Origin: Cryptomeria japonica
Taxonomy: Eukaryota; Streptophyta; Pinopsida; Cupressales; Cupressaceae
Assembly (NCBI RefSeq): GCF_030272615.1
Contig: NC_081409.1
Location: 477,370,573-477,434,572 of the forward strand
Reading direction: 5' to 3'
Length of the DNA: 64,000 nt
Numbering within the stretch: position 1 is the first letter of the stretch; every line of letters begins with the position of its first letter. Below are positions 11,500-23,699 of this stretch, piece after piece. The translations under genes were made by a program, and so were the position numbers. The notes beneath the pieces are model-generated. The model ran no database searches, was not told the origin of the DNA, and worked only from the letters and a program-made list of their open reading frames with translations.

Positions 11500-12890
11500 T
11501 AGAACATGTACACTATGTACAACATTTCTTTGCATTGCTCCTCATTGAGTAAAGAGCTTCAAATGTTCTCCACTACGAGGTAGTGAGAATGAGGTACCAT
11601 CGCAAATAGCTATGCTCACCACATACATCATGAATAGTGAAGGGGCCTCTCCATAAGGAATCAAATTTCCCATGCAAACCCTTTCATTCCCTCCTCTTGT
11701 CCAATAACAATACTTGATCACCAACTGAGTACTTATGAGAAGTCACCTTCTTGTCAAATAACACCTGCACTTGGCTTTGGTGTGCAACAATTCTATCTAC
11801 CACCTTTGCTCTTGTTTCCTTGAACTGGGAAAGAAACATAATCCGCATATCAAGCGAACCTTGTTAAGTTTCATTTTCAAAGACCTTGGCAAGCTTCAAT
11901 GTTGGAAGTTCCAAAGTGATAGGAATCTCAGCATTCAATCCATAAATGTTTTGAAAAGGTGACATGTCGATTTCTCTCTTAGGAGTTATATGATCTATCC
12001 ATAGCGCATCATAGAGATCCTTATGCTAAGTCTGTTGTCTCTCATCAACAAGCTTCCTGATAATTGTAACCAAGTTCTTATTGCTTGACTCAGCTTGACC
12101 ATTTCCTTATGGATAATAGTCAGATGAGTGTGAAATGGTAATACTATAATCAAAATAGAAATCAATGATCTCATATGATGAAAAACAAGTAGAATTATCA
12201 GTTACTATCTTATGAGGAACACCAAACCTTGAAACAATGTTTTCTTTCAAAAATTGACAAACCATTGCTGAAGTAGCTTGCTTTGTTGGAATTGCCTCCA
12301 CCCACTTGGTCAAGTAATCTGTTGCAGTGAGAATATACATGTGGCTCGCACTAGATGTTGGATTGACAGGACCAACAAAATCCAATCCCTATTGTTGAAA
12401 TGACTCTTCAATTACCACCGGCTTAAGAGGAAGTGTAGCCAGCTTAGGCTTACCAACAAATTGCTGAAATTGTTCACATTTGCGAACCCAACTGTATGAA
12501 TCTTTAAATAATGTTGGCCAATAGTATCTTTCATGCAAAATTTTGTGTGTAGTGATAGGAGCAGAAAAGTGTCCACCACAAGCAAGATCATGAAAAGATT
12601 GAAGTAACCTCACTTGTTGTTTCTTATCAATGCAATGCAGGAAATCTCCATCCAAACCCTTCTTATACAAACCATTATCCCATAAGACAAAGTTCAATGC
12701 TTTGAGCTTCAAAGTCCACCTTTCATTGCGTGACAGGTGTGTAGGACACTCAACTTATGTTAAAAGATATGCCAAATCAGAATACCACTCATCTGTGGTT
12801 TTGATAAATAGAACCTTGGGAGGATCTTCGTCTATGCCTTCATTTTCAAGCACTACTTCATTACTTGATTTGTTATCAGCGATCAACTGA
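11500..12890 (-). pseudogene. A integrase (Ty3/gypsy), broken
   Basis: Minus-strand pieces at 12389-12712 and 12107-12385 carry a gypsy integrase. The N-terminal zinc-binding region has HF, ILHERYYWPTLF and KCEQF, in which the last Cys of the usual HHCC set is replaced by Phe. Then come MDFVGPVNP with the first catalytic Asp, IVTDN with the second, and NGQAES with the Glu. A stop sits between YYP and GNGQAE, and another before the DFVGP segment. The C-terminal tail continues, broken, towards 11500. The protein would insert the cDNA into host DNA; this copy cannot be translated intact. Confidence 0.85.
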
Positions 12891-12899
12891 CACAAAACT

Positions 12900-14142
12900 T
12901 TTCCACAAACCAATTTAGTAGGCTTAATTTTCATGTCATATTCCTGAATTTTGGCAACCCAGTTTTCCCTTTTAGTTCTAAATTCCCATTATGTTAGAAT
13001 TGACTTGACAACAACATCAGGAACTAGTGCAATGACATGTGAATTTAGAATATAAAATCTAAAATGTTTTACCGCTTTAACCATGGTAAAGGCATGCTTC
13101 TCCATTTTTTATTATTTCAATTCATGAGCCTTAATAGGTAACTCATGAACGCAATAGGTGATTCAACACCTTCATTATTCTTCTACATCAGTATAGCCGA
13201 ATAGGTATGATCATATGCATAACTGTACATGATAAACTCTTTGGTGTAATCAGGACACACCAAAACTGAGGCGCTTTCCATGGCTTCCTTAATTTCGTGA
13301 AAAGATTTCTTTCCTTCATGAGTCCATTTGAAAAGAGATTTTCCTTTCATCATTTCAACTATGTGATGAGTCTCCTCAGTAAAAACTGGAATAAACCTTC
13401 GCAAGTCTTTATCAAAGAAATAATGCATGACAGTCTTACTTATTGGTAGGGAAAGATCACAACTGACCTTTACCCTTTCAGCATCAATCTTGATACCTTC
13501 CCTTGAGACAATATGCCCAAGAAACTTACCTTCAATAACCCCAAAAATAGATTTTTTGGGATTAAGGGAAATTCCATGTTGCCGACACTTCCCCAACACT
13601 TACTCCAAATGATAGAAATGATCTTGATGCTTCTTAGAATAAACTATTAGATCATCCAAATATACTACAATGAACTTACCAAGAAAATGTTAGAAAGCCA
13701 AGTCCATTGCACATTGGAAAGTCGCTCCTGCATTTATCAAGCCAAAAGGCATCCTACGGTATGCAAAAGTACCCCAAGGTGTGGTAAAAGCAGTCTTGTG
13801 TTGATCCTTCTCAAGAACCTACACTTGATTATAACCCAAAAATCCATCCAACATGGAAATCATCTCGGATCCAGTGACAACTTGCAAGACATGATCCATG
13901 ACAGGCAATGGGTAATTATTCTTCAAAGATGCTTGATTCAAATTCCAGAAATCAACACATATCTAGACCTCACCATTTTTCTTACACATGGGCACAATAT
14001 TAGCTATCTAGGTGGAGTGATGAATAGGGAAGATTATCCTTGCCTTTAGCATTTTCTAGATTTCAGCAAAAATGGTGTCATAAATCTTTGGGTTATACTG
14101 CCTTTGTTTTTTTACAGAAAGGAGCAAAACCTAGATTCAATG
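12900..14142 (-). pseudogene. A reverse transcriptase and RNase H (Ty3/gypsy), broken; 5' part split off by B
   Basis: Read on the minus strand from 14142: an RT fingers region with CKKNGEV and PLPVMDHVLQ, then MPFGLINAGATFQ, the catalytic YLDDLIVYSK (YLDD at about 13651-13662), and GKFLGHIVSREGI. The RNase H start follows at FKWTHEGKKSFHEIKEAM with DYTKEFIMYSYA. Several in-frame stops occur, but the RT core is in one frame. Element B is inserted at 14143, just upstream of the RT core, so the leader of this ORF continues at 22027. Confidence 0.87.
14138..14142. other. Target-site duplication of B, left copy (CAATG)
   Basis: CAATG precedes the B LTR here and follows the other B LTR at 22027-22031. 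This perfect 5-bp match confirms the ends of B. Confidence 0.9.
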
Positions 14143-15407
14143 TGATGAATACTAAGAAGGGGGGGGTGAATTAGTATACAAAGAAATACTGAACTCAAAC
14201 ACTTTATCAGTCTAGTAGTAAATTGGTATAATAGTTTAACTAACAAACCAGTTAACACAAATGCAAACCAAACAACAAGTAAGGCATTCACCCACAAAAG
14301 CACAATCACCATAACACAAGAGATTTTGACGTGGAAACCCAAATGGGAAAAACCACGGTGAGATGAAACTCACAAGTAACTATCTGTAGAATAGTAACCA
14401 GACCGGGTAAGGTTAGACCGGTTAAGGTCATAAAATGTTCTTCATCAGAACAGATCCTATTAGGAATCTCAATCTTTGATAGGAGATAAGTCTGATTAAA
14501 GACTACCTTGTGAGAGGATTTTAGATCCACAGATGTGAATCACCTTGCTAGAGGATTTATGACGGCCTTTTTGGGCCTACCCAGTTAAGGGTTTCTAACT
14601 TGTCAAAGATGTGAGTAATCAACAAGTGAATGATCTAGCAAATAGCATAGTTTGCTTGGTTAGATCCATGATATCTCATTACTAATGCATTTTAGCATTA
14701 CTTCAATCTTCAATAAATCCACACTCTATTACAACACACAGACTTGATCTTCTCTATTAAGATCGCACATACAAGAACTCATCAACCACCAAAAAACCCT
14801 AAAAATACACACATATCCTAAAAACCCTAAACATGATGTCCTTAAAAGGAATTTGATTTTATGTTGGTCCAATAGGATTACATTGCAAGTTCCTAGGTTC
14901 ATTGTATCTAGACACATTTGGTAACATAGCACAAAATCACCGTCAAAGTGTCGGTGGATGGTAACACATCACAAAAATATACCAGTTGGTAACTCATCAC
15001 AGAGTATTACTGATTTATACAACTTTACCGATTACTGGTTGGTAACTCATCACAGAGTATTACCGATTTATACAACTTTACTGATTACTGGTTGGTAACT
15101 TAGAGTAATACTGGTTTAACTATTAAACAGATTACCGGTTGACAAAAATGAAGACTGGGAAAATGATAACTGTCGCTTCTGGTTCCTTTGCTCCATTCCG
15201 CTTGAGATCCTCAAACCACTCGAGGTCCTCATGCTGCTTGAGATCAGTAAACACTTTCTGCAAGACACCAATAGTCTAAAGACTATAACATAATACCAGT
15301 TTGAAACAAATACCGATTGAGCATAACTCATACATACAAAAAGTGATCTCATAGCAAGTGTGTGTCCATCCATGACAATCACAATATAATCATCAAAAAT
15401 GACAACA
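14143..15407 (-). repeat. B 3' LTR (1265 bp)
   Basis: Plus-strand ends TGATGAATACTAAG and ATGACAACA; on the minus strand it starts TGTTG and ends TTCATCA. It matches 20763-22026 along its whole length. It contains repeated variants of ACCGATTACTGGTTGGTAACTC near 15020-15135. Confidence 0.9.
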
Positions 15408-15422
15408 ATCTCCTCTTTTGGC
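15408..15422 (-). other. B polypurine tract
   Basis: The minus strand reads GCCAAAAGAGGAGAT immediately before the 3' LTR start TGTTG. Confidence 0.75.
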
Positions 15423-15919
15423 ATTGATGGCAACACTTAGGAAAATTTTTGACATCTAAGTGTTTTACAAAAAAAAATATGCCATAATAAAAAATACTCC
15501 CCCGAAGCATATACACTATCTCTTTGTAGAAAATACAATGTCTACTACTTCCTTACAGAGATAAACATGAGTATACATAGCATGCATAAAAATTTTAAAT
15601 ACCAGAATACTTCTCCCCCTTTGCCAACAATGACAAAATACAGCTGAATAACCCCTATTTCTATTAGCTGAATAAATGTTTATGACAATAAAGAGTGAAA
15701 TTTGTCAAAAATAGATTTAAAGTCCTACATAAATTGCTTCATGGATAAGGACCATGAGTCAAGTAATGAGGTAGAAACCTCACTCTCCATTTGCATCTGG
15801 GATACATGTTCCTCCATGGCATCCAAGGTACTCATTTTCTGAGTAACCATCAAGGCATCCAGATTGAGATAGCACTTCTGAATTACTTGCAGTCTGGGTA
15901 GTAGAACTAGTTGTAGTTC
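15423..15919 (-). other. B 3' non-coding region
   Basis: About 500 bp between the end of the second ORF and the polypurine tract. I see no ORF of note. The minus strand has a purine-rich stretch near 15610-15630 (GGCAAAGGGGGAGAAG) that resembles a second polypurine tract. Confidence 0.5.
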
Positions 15920-18900
15920 CTACAAATCCCTGGTCCAGTTTCTGATCTCCAAATCAATTCTTGGAGCCTGAAGTTGAAACCGGTGAACGATTTGCCCATA
16001 AGCGGTAAAGGAATCATATGGGTTCTTGAAGGTGCTTATGAATATTTGCAAATCAGTTTGCAGTTTGTCTTTTTGGGCAAGCACATCATCACAAAATAGA
16101 TGGGGTTGACATATCTTACTAAGTAGTAATTTCCCCTCATCCATTGCATCTTTGATGTCCTTTTGTGCCTTTTGTAGATCGGACCGGAGCTCATGTAACT
16201 TTTTCACCAAGGCAGTGTTCAAAGCCTTTTGATGCTCCTTCTTGGCATTAGCTTTAGCCACCTCTTCTAGGCTTTGTACCTGGTCCTCCACAACTATACA
16301 TAAGAGTTTCAGTTGGGCCAGAGAGGAATCAGAACTTGGGAGGTTGGTACTAGGTATCAAACCAGTAAGAGTGTCTACCGCAGCTTGGATCACGTCTTGC
16401 TCCTTCTTCCTCCTTATCACCTCTAGGCATTCTTGAGCAAGCTTGATGCTTTGTAGTAGCTCTGATTCGTTAGTAGATTGGAGGTCAATGGGACTAGTAA
16501 TGTCAGCTGGTTTGGCTTGACTACCGGTTGCCTTTGTAGTCTCCACTTGAGTGCTCTGTGCTACTTCCTCCTTCTCTTTTGCTCTTAGCTTGTCTTCTTC
16601 TGCCTTCTTTTGCTCCTCTTCCTCTGTTTTTCTTTTCTCTTCTTCTCCTTTCCACTTCTCTTCATCCTCATCCTTCTTCTTCTTCTCCTCTTCTTTTCTC
16701 TTCTCCTCTTCCTGCTTCCTCTTCTCCTCTTCCTTTCTCTTCTCCTCTTCATGCTTCCTCTTCTCCTCTTCCTTTCTCTTCTCCTCTACCTGCTTCCTCT
16801 TCTCCTCTTCCTTTCTCTTCTCCTCTACCTATTTCTTTTCTTCTTCCTTCTCCACTTCCTTCTTCTTCTTCTTCTTCTCTTCCTCTTATCTCTTTTCTTC
16901 GTGTCTCTTATTTTCCTCTTCTTTTTTTCCTATCCTCTGCTTGTTTCCTCTTTTCTTCTTCTTTTCTCTTTGCCTCTTCATCTTCCTATTTCTTCTTTTC
17001 TTCTTCCTGTTGCTTCTTGTCTTCCTCTGCCTGTTTTTCTTGTCCTGATGCTTCAATTGGTGTGCCTGGAGTAACATCTTCACCGTTCAAGGCATCAACA
17101 ATAATAGGTTCCATTTGATCAGTGACCAGTACTCCGTCATTGTCATATGCTTCATCCGGTTGAATGATTTCCAGTTCTTGCTCATCTTTCTGGTTGGCTT
17201 CTGCCACTTGATGCAACTTTAGAGTAGATTGAGCAAGGGAGTGGGTATCTTTTACCACTTCTGAGACTTTTCCTTCTAGCAACAGGAGTCTCCTTCTTCT
17301 CATGAAGAAGAGGCCCTTATATCTTTCCACCACTTTATAAAGTTCCATTTTAGGCACATTGGGAAAGTATTGTGCAAATACTTCCTCTCTTATTTCCTAT
17401 TCCTTCTCTATGGCAATGCGCCACTTGTTATCTAAAGAATTATACAGGTGTCTTAGATTTAATTTTTGATGGCCAACAGTCATTAATACATAAATAATTA
17501 ATGACCTCCTGTTCAACTTCTTCCTTTTCATCATCATTAAAATCATCAAAGCACTCTTTCAAATCACCAAACACTTTTCTTCTAATATTCTTAATAGTTC
17601 TTTGACAATGTGTCAAAGGTTTGTAGGAGGAAATGTCAATATTTATCGGTCCAGATGTTGCATGTTCATTCTTTGTCTTTTTCTTCATTTTCCTAGTCTT
17701 CTTAGGCTATTCTTCAGACACAGTATCCTTTGAGTCCGGTGTGGTGTCTTTTGTCTTCCGCTTCCTCTCAAAGACTTTGGCAGAGGCAGCTTCCTATTTC
17801 TTCTTTGCTGGTGACTGCTTGGTCACTTTGGGACATGTTGTAGTAACCAGTGCCGATACTAAAGGCATTGCCTTTCCCTTCTTTATTAACAGTCCTTCAA
17901 CCAGTGTAACCCTTTCCAAATAGGTGCCAGTTATTTTTGCCTTTGGATCAAGGGACGAGGCGAGTAGGGTAGAGGCATACCCATCTAGCATGTCATACAT
18001 TACCTCATGTCCCATGGGCTCCACTTCTTCTTGTCTAGGCTCAACCGCCTACATTATGCACTCATCAACTTTGATGGTGAAGCAGATGTCATCTTCATAT
18101 TTCTTGACAATATCACTTGATATTCTCACTCTTTGGCTCATTTTGCATCTGAACTCATCAAAGTATTTGTTCAGAACTTCTAGATAACCGGTTCCAACCG
18201 CTCGAAGGCTTTCCTTGATTTTCTTTGTAACCAGTTGGTCAACAGACCACTAAATATCTCTGACTACTAGGAAGTAACCTTGGAAGTAGAAGAACAACCC
18301 AACCAATAGTTGTCAAAACTTAAATCTTAGGGCGTTGTCTTGTTTAATCGACTTTAGGTTCCCCAGAAGTTGCCTTTGCATATAGGTGCATAAATCAAAT
18401 GATGCATCTTCTTTGATCATCTTGTAAGCAACATTTACTGCTGCAGCAGAGATAGAGTTGATCCTGCTAGCATAAAATGTTTGGTAACCTATTACCATGC
18501 AGGCATATTTGACCAGATTATCCTTGATGGGATTGATGGTCATTCCCCATTGGTCGCTCATAGAACTGGTGAGCTTGGTCATTTCCATCTTGTTGATCTT
18601 CCTTAGGGCTAGCACTTCACCAATGTTACAGAAACTGGTCACAGCCTAAATTGCTTCCGGTGTGATGTCACTGTACACTCTGCTCAGAATGATGTGGATC
18701 TGATCATCTGAAAACTCTTCAAGGAAATAGACTACATTGTGAAGCTTCTTCTTTTCCAAGACATTGAATTCCGGTTTGATCTTCTTGTCCTTTTTGCAGA
18801 ATAAGCTTAACTAAGAATGGATCATCAGAGATCCTAGGTCTTCAATTTTACAATCAATATAGTCTGAAATACCTTCCTCCACTATAACACCAGTGGGTAT

Positions 18901-18990
18901 TTGAGATAGGGCATTATATTTTGCCTTTCATTGAATGAAGTCTACTGATTCAATAGGTGCACTAGAGCTAGAGTGTGATGCGAAAGCCAT
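15920..18990 (-). pseudogene. B second ORF: long protein of unknown function, broken
   Basis: Starts at ATG 18990 (MAFASHSSSS) and stays in one frame to about 17440, with in-frame stops, then shifts frame twice and ends at 15920. Pieces: 18313-18642, 17794-18024, 17440-17688, 16986-17357 and 15920-16546. The N-terminal 300 residues look folded (FCNIGEVLALRKINKM, INSISAAAVNVAYKMI). A basic stretch (KKKTKN) follows, then about 160 residues of Lys/Glu-rich repeats of EEEKRK type (16560-17040), then a helical C-terminus with QSIKLAQECLEVIRRKKEQD. No retroviral enzyme motif. The layout, folded head plus charged coiled tail, is like the accessory ORF of A, but I cannot show homology by eye. Confidence 0.6.
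16560..17040 (-). repeat. Low-complexity CTT/CCT tract encoding Lys/Glu repeats
   Basis: A pyrimidine-rich plus strand of repeated CTCTTCCTTTCTCTTCTCCT units. In the B reading sense it encodes short repeats of EEEKRK and KQ/KH variants. The Ser/Phe/Leu-rich plus-strand ORFs over it are antisense shadows. Confidence 0.85.
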
Positions 18991-19431
18991 GATAAGCAGA
19001 GAAATTTGAAAAATACCTTCGTAAGTCAAAATTTAGGGCTTGCAAATTACACTTCGCCACACACTCCTTCGATTGTTGAAATACCGCTTTGTGTTCTACA
19101 CTTGACCGATTGATATTCACTTCTGATTCTTATTCAAGGTTTTGGAAAATTCTTCGAATCGCAATCCAAATCGCTTTTCGTTGCTCAGTCCTTAAAAACT
19201 TCTTCGCTCGAGAACTGATAAGTGAAAAATGACTTGAAAAATCCTTTTAAACAAGTTCTTCACCTACCATAATAAATTCTCCACTATAAGGGTGTAAACC
19301 CTAATTTGCCTTTTACCATTTCAGGTCTTCTGCCAATTGACAGGTATCACATACCAGTTAAGGTCTTTTACCAGTGTAAAGTGGGGGTTCGAAACATTTC
19401 ACCATTTGCTCCCCCTAAGCTTTTCTGATGC
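18991..19431 (-). other. B spacer between its two ORFs
   Basis: About 440 bp without a sustained frame. It contains ACCGGTT/AACCGGT-type motifs like those scattered through B. No RNA gene or terminator recognised. Confidence 0.5.
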
Positions 19432-20712
19432 TTAGCTTGTCGGTTCAGTGACTTCCACACTAGGTGCAGAAACCGGTTCTTCTTGAGACACTTCTTCTGG
19501 CTTCTTCTTCCAAGTTTTCTTCATATCCACTTGAACAGTTTCAACAACAAGCTTTCCTTCCAGAGTGACCGATATATCATTTGATATGTTCTTTCTCATT
19601 TTGCAGAATCTTGTTGTATGACCCGGTTTGTTGCAATGATAGCAAATCATTCCAGGTGCTCTCCAAGGTCCATTGTTCATGTTTCCATTTTTCCTTCTGC
19701 ATGTTGCAATAGTGTGATCATTACCATGACAGATCAAATAGGTTGCTCTACATCTTGTTGCTGCTTGATAGCCATTGTTTCCTAACTAATGATTATAGGT
19801 ATTAAACCGGTTTGGGTTCCAGTTCTGAGAGGGTTTAGAAAAAACTCTTTTACTCCTTTGAGGATACCTTCCAGTGTTGTGCATGATAGACCTGCATTCA
19901 AATGCTCTATGCCCAAACTTGTTGCATGCATAACAATTACCATTGAATCTATTGGGTCTAGGCTTATCATTTAGAAAATAAGGAAAATTATTGTAAGCCT
20001 TACTTCTACATACATTAGCAGTGTCGCCTTCCTTGAGACAATTAAAGCAAACATGTTTGAACTTTTTCTTACCTTTATCCTTTGGTGCCGGTTGCTTCTT
20101 TGATGCTCCATCTTTTGTTCCAGAGATATCACCTTCCTCATATTTAGATAAACCAAGTCCATTGGTATCCTTTACCGGTTTAGCTGATTCAAGCTTTTGC
20201 TCTAGCTTAACAGAACTCTTATTGAATTTGGCAAGTATTGCCTTTGACTTAGTAAGTTCTTTGGTAATAGAAGCATTAGATTCCTTCAAGGTTGCATTCT
20301 TAGAAATAGCCATGTTTATTTCACCTTGCATTTCCTCTTTTTCTACTTTTCTCTCTTCGAGATGAGTGGTAAGTGCATTGATCTCTTGCTTCAGCTTGGA
20401 GATCTCATGATCTTTGTCTTTTACAAGATCTTCAGCTTTCCTCTGGTTCTCAAGCTCATGACACATTCTAATAGTCAATCCTTCAAGTTCACTTCTTAGG
20501 TTGGCATTGGACTTATTCAATTTTTCAACTTCTTGAACTAGGGCTTCCCTGTCCACTTCATCAGAAGAACTGTTTTCAGTTAGCTCCATTAGTTTTTCAG
20601 CATGCTCTCTTCTTTTTGCCTAAGAGGCCTTATATTAGACTTTAAGTTCATCATAAGCTTGCTCAATTTGAGTGAGCCGATGAGTAAGTTCCCTCACAGT
20701 GTATTCCCCCAT
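19432..20712 (-). pseudogene. B first ORF: coiled-coil plus zinc-knuckle gag-like protein, broken
   Basis: ATG at 20712 (MGEYTVRELTHRL), about 35 bp inside the primer-binding site. One frame runs to 19432 with three or four in-frame stops. The N-terminal 200 residues form a long heptad-rich coiled coil (VEKLNKSNANLRSELEGL). The C-terminal part has CCHC zinc knuckles: CFNCLKEGDTANVC (His changed to Asp), CYACNKFGHRAFEC, a degenerate one at CHGNDHTIATC, and CYHCNKPGHTTRFC. It lacks the usual N-terminal copia gag domain. The arrangement matches the second half of the gag of element C (coiled coil then several CCHC motifs, with NKFGHR shared), so it probably derives from such a gag and would bind element RNA. 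Confidence 0.75.
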
Positions 20713-20745
20713 ATCTCTTTCCAAGTGGTTAGACTTATAGAAAGG

Positions 20746-20760
20746 TTGGCTCTGATACCA
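20746..20760 (-). other. B primer-binding site (initiator-Met tRNA)
   Basis: The minus strand reads TGGTATCAGAGCCAA, two bases inside the LTR end, as in Ty1/copia elements C and G in this window. Confidence 0.9.
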
Positions 20761-20762
20761 AT

Positions 20763-22026
20763 TGATGAATACTAAGAGGAGGGCATGAATTAGTATACAA
20801 AAAAATACTGAACTCAAACACTTTATCAGTCTAGTAGTAAACCGGTATAACAATTTAACTAACAAATCAGTTAACACAAATGCAAACCAAACATCAAGTA
20901 AGGCATTCACCCACATAAGCACAATCACCATAACACAAGAGATTTTGACATGGAAACCCAAATGGGAAAAACCATGGTGAGATGAAACTCACAAGTAACT
21001 ATCTGCAGAATAGTAACCAGATCATTTAAGGTCAGACCAGTTAAGGTCATACAATGTTCTTCACCAGAACAGATCCTGTTAGGAATCTCAATCTCTGTTA
21101 GGAGATAAGTCCGATTAAAGACTACCTTGTGAGAGGATTTTAGATCCATAGATGTGAATCACCTTGTTAGAGGATTTATGAATGCTTTTCTAGGCCTACC
21201 CGGTTAAGGGTTTCTAACTTGTCAAAGATGTGAGTAATCAACAAGTGAATGATCTAGCAAATAGCATAGTCTACTTGATTAGATCTATGATAGCTCATTG
21301 CTAATGCATTTCAACATTACTTCAATCTTCAGTAAATCCACACTCTATTACAGCACACAGACTTGATCTTCTCTATTAAGATCGCACATACAAGAACTCA
21401 TCAACCACCAAAAACCCTAACAGCTACACACATATCCTAAAAACCCTAGAGATGATGTCCATAAAAGGAATTTGATTTCATGTCAGTCCAATAGGATTAC
21501 ATTGCAAGTTCCTAGGTTTATTATATCTAGACACATTTGGTAACACGACACAAAATCACCATCAAAGTGTCGGTGGATGGTAACTCATCACAAAAATATA
21601 CTGGTTGGTAACTCATCATAAAGTATTACCAGTTTATACAACTTTACCGATTACTGGTTGGTAACTCATCATAGAGTATTACCGATTTATACAACTTTAC
21701 CGATTACCGGTTGGTAACTAAGAGTAATACCGATTTAACTATTAAACAGATTACTGGTTGGCAAAAATGAAGACTGGGAAAATGATAACTGCCGCTTCTA
21801 GTTCCTTTGCTCTGTTCTGCTTGAGATCCTCAAACCACTTGAGGTCCTCATGCCACTTGAGATCGGTAAACACTTTCTGCAAGACACCGATAGTCTAAAG
21901 ACTATAACATAATACCGGTTTGAAACAAATACCAGTTGAGCATAACTCATACATACAAAAAGTGATCTCATAGCAAGTGTGTGCCCATCAATGACAATCA
22001 CAACATAATCATGAAAAATGCCAACA
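20763..22026 (-). repeat. B 5' LTR (1264 bp)
   Basis: Matches 14143-15407 throughout. On the minus strand it starts TGTTGGCATTTTTCATG and ends TTCATCA, and it is followed on the right by CAATG. Confidence 0.9.
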
Positions 22027-22640
22027 CAATGGAATATCATGATAAATCTCTTCAGGATGAAAAGACTTAAAGTCATCATAAGAATAGGCCAAGACATCCA
22101 TATATTGTTACAATAATGCAACAAAATTACGCCTTTCTTCATGTGAACAACATTTTCCAATGTTGATCATCTTCAGATTCACATCCATTCTAATGTTCAC
22201 TTGCTCATACTCCATCGTACTAGCAGTTGATTTATGTTTCTTTTTGACATAGCGATCATGCTTGTCAAACAATTTTTCAAGAGAAACAAGACCCTTGGTA
22301 ATCTTATTGCCCTTGAATTGTAGGAACTTTTCACCAATTTCTGCATCAACACTTTCAATGACATCTTTTGAAGAATTTTGACTGCCATCAAAATACAAAT
22401 CATCAAAATTATCAGCAGTCTACAAGAAATTGATTACATGCTAATTATTGTTGAACACTTGCAAATTAACAAAACTATCTGGAACACTTGGTCAAAAAAT
22501 CATCCCAATAGTATATGTTGATCCCGAAAAATCCTTATGCGGAACCAACAAAGTTGTAGATACTGCTAAAGAATCTTCTCTATCATTGAATCCATAATAA
22601 CCATCAGATAAATCAAAGGCATCAAATGCCTCAATTGAGT
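22027..22640 (-). pseudogene. A pol linker between RNase H-like domain and RT
   Basis: Minus-strand coding-like sequence including 22108-22398 and the segment MDVLAYSYDDFKSFHPEEI, which is the usual gypsy lead-in to RT (a negatively charged stretch before the fingers). It stops at the CAATG where B entered and resumes at 14142. This supports B having landed in a continuous pol gene. Confidence 0.7.
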
Positions 22641-22641
22641 C

Positions 22642-22965
22642 CTACACAAGATTACGATAATGCCTTAGCCTATCGCTCCTTGTTTGATAAATATTCCTAA
22701 CTTGACAAATAATCAATTCAACATCTCTCTGAGCATGCAAATTCTTAATTCCCTTCTTTTGAGCAACATTCATCCCCAAAAGAAGAGATTCATACTCAAT
22801 AGTATTATTAGTATTGTGAAATTGTAACTTGAAGGAAAATGGGAAGATTTTACCATCAGGAGACACCAACACGATACCAGCTCCTAATCCGATGGAAGAA
22901 AAATTGTCGTCAAACTCTAACATCCAAACATAAAATTGAAAGGTTTCTCTTATGGAGTTGAACAT
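22642..22965 (-). pseudogene. A extra RNase H-like domain upstream of RT
   Basis: A 107-codon open piece with the RNase H fold pattern: FDDNFSS near the N-terminus (the usual Asp), GAGIVLVSPDG, then NNTIEYESLLLGMNVAQKKG with the conserved Glu, and a C-terminal strand LHAQRDVELIICQVRN. This is the pattern of the additional, archaeal-type RNase H seen in Tat-lineage gypsy elements, which also keep the ordinary RNase H after RT; one is present here at 12900-13350. It is frameshifted relative to the protease upstream. The assignment is from pattern, without a profile search. Confidence 0.75.
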
Positions 22966-22969
22966 CCCA

Positions 22970-23690
22970 CAGATTCAACAACAATACTTTCACAATTACT
23001 AGAACTTTCATCAAGTGAAATGACATCCTCAATTTCAGGAAAAACTTCAAACTCATCATCAACGTATAAGAAATAATTTCCCATACTTGATGACTCAAAA
23101 AGAATCTGAGCCCGCTGATCATCAAATATCACAACAGTGTATTGTGATTCCTTTTCTGGATACAACTTTTTTATCTCTCCCTTGACAGGAATACGTGCTT
23201 TAGTCATATCCATGTTTAATTATCCTCCAACATCTCTACAAAAATTCCTTCCCAATAGTGTGCCATAGGAAGCCGACACATCGACTACCAATACTATCAT
23301 TTTGATATTCTTGTCTGGAAATGCAGAAAAAGAAAATTGTCCATCCTTAATCTGACCTATTAAGGGGACTTTCTTGTTATCCATGGAAAATAATCTACCA
23401 AACATCTTAGTCAAGGTTAAACCAAAAGCGTTGGCAACTTTCATTGGCATAACATTGTCAGATGCCCTAGAATCAATTACACAATTACTTAGCTTGTGAC
23501 CATTAATCAATAAGGAGATATAAAATGGTTCTATCTTTTCTATAGGAGAAGGAGAACTCACTAAGTTATTTTGAGATGTGTTAGACTTGGGAGGATTACC
23601 TTGGGATGTATCTTTTTCTTTTACAAATTTGATCAAACGATCAAATTGATCCGGATTGGACCTCAAATATTCTACCTTAGACATATGTAC
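22970..23690 (-). pseudogene. A aspartic protease, active site mutated
   Basis: Pieces 23220-23684 and 22950-23213. The protease core has LINGHKLSNCVIDSRASDNVMP (split here as LINGHKLSN and CVIDSRASDNVMP), followed by FGLTLTK, FSFSAFPD-type strands and GTLLGRNF. The active-site triad, normally D-S/T-G, reads DSR at about 23461-23475. Gly to Arg fits one G-to-A change in a GGA codon. It would have cut the gag-pol polyprotein; as it stands it should be inactive. Confidence 0.82.
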
Positions 23691-23699
23691 TTTAGTTTT

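Larger units (their letters stand above)
14143..22026 (-). mobile_element. Element B: 7.9-kb non-autonomous LTR retrotransposon, nested in A
   Basis: Two direct LTRs (1265 and 1264 bp), an initiator-Met primer-binding site and a purine-rich tract before the 3' LTR, and CAATG on both sides. The 5.4-kb interior has two minus-strand ORFs: a coiled-coil plus zinc-knuckle protein, and a long protein of unknown function. There is no protease, integrase or RT. The LTR start TGTTGGCATTTT and the zinc-knuckle region resemble element C, so a C-like Ty1/copia element is the likely source of its enzymes. The partnership is inference. Confidence 0.88.

Noticed and set aside
16551-17118. Three plus-strand Ser/Phe/Leu-rich ORFs of 154-186 codons
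   Set aside because: Antisense of the Lys/Glu-rich repeats of B's second ORF; all three plus frames are open because the tract is pyrimidine-rich.
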